Shown here: in pieces, positions 48,801 to 60,800 of the stretch
How positions within the stretch are numbered: position 1 is the stretch's first letter
Layout of the letters: each line of letters opens with the position of its first letter
From: Mytilus edulis
Taxonomy: Eukaryota > Mollusca > Bivalvia > Mytilida > Mytilidae
Direction of reading: 5' to 3'
Length of the DNA: 64,000 nucleotides
Assembly (NCBI RefSeq): GCF_963676685.1
Contig: NC_092350.1
Location: 8,297,486-8,361,485 of the forward strand
Notes under the pieces: generated by a model
What the model was told of the DNA's origin: nothing
Database searches by the model: none
The model's input: only the letters and a program-made list of their open reading frames with translations
Translations under genes and position numbers: made by a program

Positions 48801-51800
48801 ATACCAGGACTAAATTTAGTAAAAGTGTTTTAATGTTGTAAAAACACCAATGAATACCTTGTCATGATTAAATAACAGAATATTAACATTCAGGAGCCTG
48901 TAATTCAGTGGTTGTCGTTTGTTTATGACATATTTGATTTTCGTTAAATTTTTTTTAACATAAATAAGGCCGTTAGTTTTCTCGTTTGAATTGTTTTACA
49001 TTGTCTTATCGGGGCCTTTTATAGCTGACTATGCGGTATGGGCTTTGCTCATTGTTGAAGGCCGTATGGTGACCTATAGTTGTTAATGTCTGTGTCATTT
49101 TGGTCTTTTGTGGATAGTTGTCCCAATGGCAATCGTACCACATCTTCTTTTTATATTGTCATATAACACTAATTAGTTTGTTTTACACTTGGTCATACAT
49201 CACGCTGTTTTTTGTTATCTAATTCGGAAATAAATTCTGAGTCAGTAAATTTGTTTGATTGAAATTTATAAAACAAATATATATTTATAAAAGTGAAGCT
49301 AACAATGGTTAACATTAGTTAAAATAAATGATAACTTCATCTCTATAATTTCTTTTTAGAAAGGATGTATACATTGAAACCCTTATGATGTTAAAATGTA
49401 ATAGAATTTTAATATACTTTTTACTTCTTACTTGCATTTATTATCTATACAGAACATTTATTTCATTTGCTAGAAACTTTGATAACTTCATGTTGTTTTT
49501 CACAATATTTTTTTTTCGCCTAATAAAAATGTATTGTGTAATTTAATGCATTACATTGTAATGTTATTCGCCCCATGCCTGCCGGTTGTTCAGTGGTTGT
49601 CTCTTGTTAATGTTGTTCATACGTGGTTATCGTTTCTCATTTTTATATGGATTATACCGTTAGTTTTCCTGTTTAAATTATTACACTAGTCATTTTAGGA
49701 TCCTTTATACCTTTCTGTTCGTTGCGACCCAAGGCTCAGTGTTGTACACATGGAGACTTTGATGGAGAGCTGTCACATTCTTACTTACCACATCTTCTTA
49801 TTTTCATAAGGATACTAGTACCAGTAGACGTATTACTATTAGCTATAATTATACGACCTTTTTTTAAATATTTTTTAGCACCGCTAAATTTACCAATTGC
49901 AACAGTGGTGCAAATTTATGCGGACTTATTTTTTAAATAAACAACAAAATTTCATTTATAAAAAATAAAATGATAATTGTAAGAGCAAGGTGTTCTGTTC
50001 GTCATAAATGTTACTAACGGTTGAAAAAAAAGTATATTGCAATGCATGTTTAAAGATAAGAAAACAAGATAAAAACTATGTTGGACCGATGCATCAAAGC
50101 GATTAGGTATATTGATTTTATTAAATAATGCAATGTTTCCACAGTTGAATTAAAGTACTGTGTTTTTAACTTTTACATGTCACACTATTAAATGTGGATT
50201 ATAAAGACACATTTATGATGCATACATGCTGGTGCCTTCTGCAAAACGAGACAGTAAAGTCACAAACATACTGAACTCTGAGAAAAAATCAAAATTGTAA
50301 GTTCCTAATCAAATGACAAAATCAAAAGCTCAAACACATCAAACGAATGAACAACATCTGTCATATTCCCGACTAGGTACAGGCATTTTCCTCAGTAGAA
50401 AATGGTGGACTAAACATCTCTCTTGTGTGAAGGTCGCATAAAATTTCATTATATTGATAACGATGCATGAACAAAACAAACAGATATAAAAAGCTAGATA
50501 TAAGAAGATGTGGTATGAGTGCCAATGAGACAACTCTCCATCACAATTTGTAAAGTAAATCGTTTCACATTGCATATGTAAATACTTACGCATTAGACAA
50601 TATCCTGACGAATGGGGAATTGTTTGCCAACGCAAAAGCAACTTCGTTACGAGCCATATGTTCGTTCAAAAGTACAAGATTACAATGACCTGCTGTTTCA
50701 AAGTCGATGTACTGCTTAGCCATGATAAAGGCATAGTTTCCGTTGTATAACTTTTGCAGATGTTCTTCGCCTGACTTAGACAGAACACTAGGATCGCTTT
50801 TGTTGAATTCTACAATGCCATTCCATATGGCAGCATATGTAGGAACTGTAGATTCCTGTAAAACAAGAGTAATGTTAAATGTAATAAGATGTTTGTCATA
50901 AACTTTCGAGGCAGCATTTGCTGATACATGGGTTATTTGGTGAAAATAATTTTTTTTTGTAGTAGAGAATGGTTTATGTTATTTCTACTTCGAACGAATC
51001 GTAGGAACGTTTGTCAGTTCAACGGCACACGTAGTACCAATGGGAATAACAAATTTCGGTTGAAATATTAATCGTTCAAACTCAACAACTGTGTTGTCGA
51101 TCCAACCATCCAGGAAAATGAATATATCAACTTCGGAGAATATGTTTTCGGAATCCTAGCGATTCTTCACAGAGTTAAATTTTTCAAGATGTAAAACAAG
51201 ATTTTGAATCTTAGATTTTTCTTTTTGTAGGAAATATATACATCAGGAGACGATGTATTTGATCTTTGTATGGAACATGGGAATAAAAGTGAAAAGCCCA
51301 ATAAAAAACAAAGTTATTTTTTTTTACTGCAAATTATTATGATGCTGATTAAGTATTTGTGCCATAGATTTTTTTTTATATATTGTACTGTAGACGGAAT
51401 ATGGTTCGATATTCAAAAAGACGTAGTAGAAACTATATAAGACTATATATACATTTGTAATTGTTCTTTATGAAGATCTTTGTGAAGGTTAGAGATCCAG
51501 TATAAAAGATTGAAATATTCTTTGATCATCGTTTACCAAATTTTATATTGACAGTAAACCAATTCAAAATTCCAGGGACTAAATTGTCGGCTCTCACTCG
51601 ACACCATTTGCGAGTATGGTCTTGGGAAACGATGACAGTCCATCGGAAGGGGCGATAAATGGCTGACCCATGTTAAGAGAGAGCCATATCTCTTGCACGT
51701 CAAAGACACCCTTGCAGATTTCGAAAAAAAGGTAGGCTAATGCCGCTACAAGGTAGCACTCGCACCCGCAAAGTGGAAAGGATTAATATAAGTTGCAATA

Positions 51801-54800
51801 ACTTGTTTCCAAATCCACTATCAATAAATATGTTTGAATTATAAACCAGCTTATTAACTTACATACTATTCCAAAAAAAAAATACGGATTGCGTATTGCA
51901 AAAGATTTGGTTATCTTTAACTAACCTTGAAAACTGTCTGAAAAGCACTACTGCCTAAGGTTCCCCATTTAAACTCTTTTTGCTCAACCATTTCCTCTAG
52001 CGAGGTAAAAGGAAGTTTGGTTTTATGTACTGCTAATGATGCAGTAAGATTTCCACTATATACAGCTATGGAAACAATACAAAATATCCACCAACCACTA
52101 ACAAGAGTCCTTCCAGCAAGAGATACCGGCAAAGGTTCTCCACCTAGTCAAAAAGTACAGTGAAAGAATATCCTATGCATCTTGTACAATAAAAGTGGTT
52201 CCGTTAATGTTATTAAATATATAGCGCCTTGAACACAATGTCTTTTTTACAATTATTTCAAAACGCATGTATATGAAAAAAGCTTTATGCAAATATATAT
52301 TAGTTGATTACAGATTTTATTTTGAACTATACATATATAAGGATCAATGAGAGTACTGAAACAGAAATAATTCAATATGAAAGGAATAATTTGCACCAGT
52401 AAAAGTGTGGTGTTTTTACTTGTATAAACGGACCGTTTTTATAAATTTTATCTCATATGTTGACCTTTCAAAATAAGTGTACACAAACGTCTTATCTATA
52501 ATATATAAAAAAGTAGATGTGGTATGATTGCCAATGAGACAACTATCCACAAAAGACCAAAATGACACAAACAGTAATAATTATAGGTCACCGTACAGCA
52601 TTCAACAATGAGCAAAGCCCATACCGCATAGTCAGCTATAAAAGGCCCCGATAAGACAATGTAAAATACAATTCAAACGAGAAGACTAACGGCCTTATTT
52701 ATGTTAAAAAAAATGAACGAAAAACAAATATGTAACACATAAACAAACGACAACGACAAAATAAGTTTCTTATTCAGTTGTATCGCGACAATTTGCTTTG
52801 AAGTACCATTGGTAACAGCGATATTACCAACCTGAGTGCCAAAACAAAAATTATTAAATTTATATATATAATATTTCTCAGCATATCAGATTGATTTAAA
52901 AAATAAAAAAAATAATGGTAAGTTCGAAGAAGAATCAAGGGCTTCAGTTCAATTAATTCGCTTCATGTGTTTTGTTACTTGGTGCAGTAGCACGTTTAAC
53001 TTTGGCTCTTCAGCTTGTCACTCAACATCAAAGGTAGAAATTGATATTATTTCATTATCAAAGAAAATATTTCTGCCTTACCTTGTGATAAGAGAGCTCC
53101 ATACATGTACCAGAAAGAATAGTACAAGCTTGGAGATTGTCGTTTTGATATTGTATGGTTTATGGGGTTCCATCTTTCTTGTAGACCGTATATAAATGAT
53201 ATAGCTATAAGTGACACTCCAATCATAACTATTACACTGGTCTCAAACGGTTTTATAAGTGTCTGCCATTTGCGCTCCCCTGGCTTGGCATATACTACTG
53301 TCACATGGTCAAAAAGAAATGGATAAGTAAAATCAATAACCTTCTCTCGATCAGAATTGATTGATAGTGAGGAAACCACTAGATCAGCTTGCTGAAAATA
53401 AAATGTTGATTATATATGTCCACTATGATGGTTATAAACAAAACATTTACCACATGATCTTGGCGATAACCACAAGTTAAAACTATATGATATAATCTGA
53501 TAGTAAAATACATATTTGTGATACTTATTTTTTTAAGTAAGTCTAATGTTACGAAGAAATGTAATATAGAAATAAGGAAATGCGGTATATTTGCTAGTTG
53601 GACAATGTATATTTAAAGGACAAAAGAAGGATTTATACAACGTCAAAGTCCGTTCTAGACCTTTCAACAATAATCATACCAATCAGTAATTGGCAAACCT
53701 TTACTTTGTAAGTTAAATTTTATTTGGATAAGGAAAAGTTAAGTAAACATTTTTTGAATACTGTAGATAATTGACAAACCTCACTTTGAATCATGCCAAC
53801 CATTCCGGTCCAAGTTCCGTTTGACAGTTCAGCACCAAATGCACCATCAGGGGGTATTATAACTGTATATCTAGTGAAACAAAAACTTTTACTGTCAGGA
53901 TTACGACACATATTTTCATGTCTGCTTTCTCGTATAGTTATAAGTATAAAAACGAAGATATGGTATGATTGTCAATGAGATAACTCTTCAAAAGAGACCA
54001 AGACGACACACACATTAACAATTATAGGTCATCGTACGGCCTTTGGCAATGAGCAAAGCCCATACCGCATAGACAGCTATAAAAGGCCCGAAATGACAAT
54101 GTAGAACAATTCGAACTATAAGTAGATATAGGAAGATGTGGTGTGAGTGCCAATGAGACAACTCTCCATACAAATAACAATTTAAAAAGTAAACCATTAT
54201 AGGTTAAAGTACGGCCTTCAACACGGAGCCTTAGCTCACACCGAACAACAAGCTATAAAGGGCCCCAAAATTACTAGTGTAAAACCATTCAAACGGGAAA
54301 ACCAACGGTTATAAGTGCATGGATAGGATATTTTTATAGTGCCTTTTGTTAACATACGTTAGTGATTGAAGACAAACACATAAACAAATTTAACCGCAAG
54401 GTGAACTTGAATACATGAGTTAAATGCTTTATAGTTCAAACCCTAAAGTTTGATATCCAGTTTTGAATAAAAATTTCTGTTGATATACAAAACCGAGCAA
54501 ACTTTGTATATTTGATTAAATATGAATTGTTTTGAACATGGCTTTGTGATACAATTAAGACACAATTAAATTAACATGCTGCTTGTTGGTTCAACTTTGA
54601 AAATTGGTTTTGAATCTTCTCTTAATGAAGAAGTAACGATGAAAGAAGACGAAGAACATATTTCATTATTGAAAATTGAATAAATATAACATGGTAATTA
54701 GTTATCAAAGGTACCAGGATTATAATTTAGTACTTACGTAAAATTAAGCCGTCTTGCTATCTCGTTTAGTATGTCAAAACACAATCCAGTGTAATGTCCA

Positions 54801-57800
54801 TCCTCTTGAATAATTGTCATTGCACCCCACTAAAAGTTTTTTAAAAATACTATTATTTTCTAATTGTACACTTTTTACGTCTCAATACAGAAAAGTTATT
54901 GAAATAAGACATACTCCATATTAGAATACTACTACCGCTCGTTATTGAAGTTACATTTAGCTGATGACATTGGCGCTAAAGGGTTCGCTTATACTAGTTT
55001 AAAGCTTTATACTAAGCTTTAAGCATGTGTCTTAACACAATGAACTAGTTTGTCATTTGTAAAAACATAGTCTGTGGCCGAATTTACATAGTGCTGTCCT
55101 TCATATGCATGATGGTTTAACACAAGTCGTTTCGTGGTTACTTTCATCATACTATCTTAACAACTTACCATTTTACATATCAATAAGGCATATTACTGAC
55201 TGAATCAGAATGTACTTTAAACATTAACTATCTGCTTTTCACTTATAGACAAAATAAGTTGTGTAAAAATGCAAAATGTTTGAAGCGACCATAGTTATAT
55301 TTTATCATCACCGAAGTCTAAATTATAATTCTAATGCATCAGTTTGATATTTCACATAACACACTCATACCACTTATTTCTATATATATCTACAATAGTC
55401 TTTTGGAATTACCTCAAGAGTAGTAACACGTAACATTCGTCCATTGAATCCATTTTTAGTGTTTGGAAAAAACTGTCCATATATAGTTACATCTCCATTT
55501 TTGTTTACGACGCCCATGTTCGACAACTGTCGACCAGTCTTTGTCCACATTAAAGTTTGTAACATATAAGGGAGGTTGCGTTCACAGCATGCTACCTTTA
55601 AAAATAATACAGCATTTCAGAAAGAAAAAAAAACATTGAAATATTAAAGCAAACAAAATTTATGGAGAAGTAATAAATAATGAAGAGGTCGAATTTTAGA
55701 TAAATGATGCACATACTATTGTCTTTCTTTATCAAAGAAATACTTCAATATTTGGAATCTTGCTCATTAAAACATGTGAAATGTTTCAAATTATGGCATT
55801 CCACATAAATAAATACATATATATTACTCTCAGCATGTGTTGAACAATGTTTAAAAAGCTGCAATCGAAATAAAAGATCATAACATCTAATTAGTAGCAT
55901 GTGTTTTTGTAAATTAGCGCATTGTATTTACCTTATGTTTCTGTTTTTCTGACATGAGATTGAGAAACACAATGTTATCAAGGTTAAAAGAACTCAGGTC
56001 GTCTTGACTGAAATTTGAATCACTGAATATTATCCATTTTGATATGTGCTGGACTCGTAACTGTGCCTCAACATACTTGTTATGAAAATCATTAGCCTAC
56101 AATTAAAATATTATTGTTTTATCTTAACGGTATTATATATGTTATAGTAGTTAGCTACTCACCAGCCGATGATGAGTTTAAAAAGTATCAGCTTAGTTGG
56201 CCAATTCAAAAGTATATTTTTGTTACAGCAATTTTGACAATAGACCTTTTGTAGCTAATGAAAAAAAAAATACGATTACAATAACACTTGTGTTACATAT
56301 TAAAACGTGTGATTTTTTAGTTTTTTTTTAGTTTTTAAGATTGAGAAAATCCCAATACATTATTTTAAAGATTTTGCTTCAGATGCAATATTATGCACGA
56401 TAACCTCAATCAAGTGTATTAAGGTTCTCTCATTCTGCAATACACATTAAATATATCTAAATGAATTACAACAGACTATGGTAGTTATCACATTTGCCCA
56501 GTTACTTGAATGCAATTTAAAAATGGTTGACCACTACATAATATCTATGTCACAGATTACATGTAACAATTGTTGTCAACAAAATCCTGTCCTCTTTTAT
56601 TCGATTATGATATCAGCGAATGAGACTTCTCAATGGATTTCCATTTGTTTATTTAACGATGGGTACCTAATATACATGTTTGGAGGGGATTTTTACCCTC
56701 CGCCGCAATGGCGTACACCAATTTGGTGGGATTCGTATTGTTTAGTCTTGTTTTCTATAACATTATGTATGTAGTGCTGCAAATTTGTCTACGATGTTTT
56801 AGTTTTTATTGTCTTTTGTATCTTTTTTTCTCTCTCTGCGTTGTCGTAGTTTTATATCTGAAGATCTTCCATTCAAAAAGTTTTGTAATTTGTATATATA
56901 ACGAAAATGTCGCTACCACCTAATGTGCCGGTTTTAATGATTGCAGTTTCACAGTATCTGGAATCGTGAGATTCATGTGATTTCTTGAGTTATTACTCAG
57001 TTTAAATTGAAATATATATGTATTTAAAACATGAATTTACGATATTTATCATCGGTTAAATAATGTTTTCAATCATTAAAAGTATGTTATACGTCATATC
57101 TATACAAAAATAATTTATTAAGATACTACCGAATTGAGTACTGTAATTGACGAATTGACAGTACATATCATAGTAACATTTAAAGCACTGCCTATTGGAT
57201 CTACTTTCAAGCGGGATAATATTCCTGTAAGTTGACACTCAGTATATAAGTCAATGTTGTATACGATAACAAACACACCAGCATGTGCTAATATATCTGT
57301 TACTTGTGTTACAGTTTGTGCTGAAACAAAACATACTCAGGTTATTGAATTTTAAAAATCCTTTTAATATTAGGGTTTTGTTATATAATGTAAATTGAGA
57401 TATTCGGATATCATCAAATCTTTGAGAAAACAGTCTCTTTCCATAATTCCGATCCACATATCGAAACTTTCATTAACACATATTTGTTTTTGAGTTTCTG
57501 GTTACATAGACCCTTTTCTCCATCAACAAGTGCTTGAATTTATGGATATTTGTTTGACCAATATGCTATTTACTGTGGATTTATTTAGTTTCGTGGGTAT
57601 CAATTTTCGTGGATTAAGGAAAACTTACATGTTCGTTGATATTTAATTTCATGGTTTTGCCGAAATCTGCATATAAAGCTATATCAAATATGGTATGCGT
57701 TGATCATTTAATTTCGGGGTTAACCTGTTGCCATGAAATCCACGAAAACTGGTATCAAACGAATAATAATGAATCCATAGTATACAAACTGCACCTACAT

Positions 57801-60800
57801 AACATAATAACGAAATATTTTCCTTCGTATGCAATCTGATACAGAATATCTCCTTATAATCTGAAAATGAACGGATGCCAATGAAAGAACAGGGAATAGA
57901 TTCGGTGCAAGTTACTAAAAGAGAGGCGAAAATTACCAGAGGGACATTCTAACTTATCAGTTGAAAGCTGTTTGCTTTCTCCTTGTGTCATGTATTGTAA
58001 TGTGTTATGCATTCGACATGGCAATACAAACATTTTGTGTCTAACGTGCATGATGCAAATTAAGTAATTTTCGTTGAAATTGAATTCGATATTATATGGT
58101 CTTACTTACTTGTTGTATTGTCGTGAAATATAACAATTTCCCTCCATCCAGAATACTTTAGGACAGAAACAATCACAATAGCTTCAATTGCGTGTTTTTG
58201 AATAGACATGTTGAATGAAGATGCACTGTTTATTTGTATAGAAATTGGATTACAATGGTAAACATTGACGTATAAGTTGATATTATTGTTTTCCATTTCA
58301 AGACGATTAATTCCGCAGCAAGAATAGTATACAGTTATGGTGTCTCGAACATGACTGTTGATGACCAGTGATCTATTATTACCTAACATACAATTCACTG
58401 AAAGATAAACAGTGTCAAATATTAGTAATATCAAACATATACCGTTAAAATTGTTATAACACACAGCACATAAGCATTTAAATTAGTATATTTATATAAG
58501 TACACGTTTTTAAAGTTTAAAAGTTTACCTCGTATTTGCTATGCAATATAAAGAATATTCAAAAACCTACGAAACAATCATATTGGACACAACTATAGCT
58601 TCCAAAGCTGTTAATACATGATTCTTTGTAAAACAAACCTTTAAAGCCCATCTCTTTCCAGCTAAATTGCATTTAATGGTTGTATCACGATAATTTTCTT
58701 TAGTTTTATTTTGGCGTTTTGCAGAATAACAAAAAGGAAACTTTTTCAACCGAAATTTCTAATACCTTAGTAGCAGTATATATGGGATCAGATTTCTCAA
58801 CGTATTCGGTATTTAAGAGCTTTCAACTTTTACTCAAAATGTGTTAAACGTCACCAGTGTCTAAGCAAAATGACAACTCTCCAAAAGATACAAAAAATGA
58901 CACAAAAATTAACAACTATCGGATACCGTACTGCTTCAACAATGAGTATATCCCATAACGCATAGCCCGCTATAAAAGGACCCGAAATGACAAATGTAAA
59001 CAATTCAAACGGGGAGAAAACTAACAGCCTTATGTATGTACAAAAAATGGACGAAAAACAAAGACATGCATGTAACACTCAACAAACGACAACCACTGAA
59101 TTACATGCTCCTGACTATTTTATCTGTTTGTTTTTGTTTACACATCATTGCCAATATATATAATGAAATGTTATGCAACTGTCTTACGAGTAAGGCAAAG
59201 CTAGCTAATAAACCAGGTTAAATTCCTCGTTTTCTTCATAAGAAAATGCCTGTTCAAATTGAGGCATATGCCACATGTTAGTCATACGTTTGATGTGTTT
59301 GACGCTTTGATTTTGACATTTGATTGGGGATTTTCTGCTTTGAATTTACCTCAGAGTTCGGTATTTTTTTGATTTTACTCTTTATTCAAATGATTTCATT
59401 TGTACAAAATTACGTAAGTATCAGTTTTACGTTTGAAAGGTAAAAAAATATAATATATTTAGCAACAGATGAAATACGTCTCGCAGTTTTAGACAGGTTT
59501 GAATGTTAATAACCTGCTTATTTTGGTTGAAAGTGACACAAAAGACGTGATTCTCTTTTTGAATGGGACATCGGTATTACAAATTAAACATAAGAAACTA
59601 AAGAGGTCTATGAATACAATACTTCATCGACATTTAAAGATGTTGCTTTAGTACCCGTCCTTCCTCTAAAACAATTATGATATTGTTCCCACAGGTTAAT
59701 CTTCAAACAACATTGGATTATGTGTGTTCATAACATTACAAAAACTGCTTGATTTAGGAATAAGGTATACACATTACACATTACACTTGACAGTTCCATA
59801 TTACACCACGGCACTTACCAGGAGAACATGATTAATAATCATAGGTCTGTTCTGAATTGCAACCCAAGATGAATAAATGGATTGTAATCTACTGTATAAG
59901 ATATCGAACTTTTCTTAAGTGTCTTTACATAAAAAGGTATAGTGACGTGTCTTCCAAGACTCTTACGAAACCTTTTCTAAATTATGAACATCAATGTTTT
60001 CAGTACAGCAATGAAAATACGAGCTTTATAGTTATTGTCTAATAACCTATAGGAGAAGTGATGTGAATCAGGAGTGAAAAGTTAAAAGATCTTTTAGATT
60101 ACATACAATCTAGGCCCTCTTGAAATAGTATTACACATTTGAGTTTCTACACTATAAACAAGGATTACCTATTCTAAACTTAACGACGAATTGAAAAAAA
60201 TGAGTCTGCTTTGATTTTTGATATCAAGATGTTTGATGTCTTTACTAAAAAATATGCGTTACATTAAGATTACTCGTTTTCACAACAAACAATTGGAATT
60301 CCAATGGGACCCAACTATATCATATGCGGTCTTCTTCAATCAGGAGCTTCTTAGGAGGAATGAGAATAAGCTACATAAAGGCAACAGTAGTATACCACTG
60401 TTCTTTGACATCACGTTCCAGGGTACAGCTGATGTCCTCTCGTTCAATAATTCAAAGTTAAGTGACTATTTAGAATACATGTATATATATTGTCGCACTT
60501 GATGAAAGGATTTTGAGTTACATCTAGAAATTTACTATAAAGGTCGGCTGAGAACAACACTGTACGACAAAATATATGATTTAAGCTTCCGAATTTTACA
60601 CAACAACATTCCAGCATTGCCAGCATATTGAGAATACATCCCTCAGTAGATACATTAATCGTTTTTCTTAGTATTTAGTTTTCATTGTTTTGTGTTGTAT
60701 ACTGAAATTTGGCTTTTGGTTGTATCTTTCTCTTTTTTGCTATTGCACTATCAAATTGTATTGGACCGTTGGTATACGTCGCCTCTCCATTGCTGATGCT

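Noticed and set aside
53793-53978. Plus-strand frame over iGluR exon 8
   Set aside because: Antisense shadow of a coding exon.
60218-60502. 94-residue plus-strand frame
   Set aside because: It mixes frames of a decayed reverse transcriptase; the real motif pieces lie in several frames.
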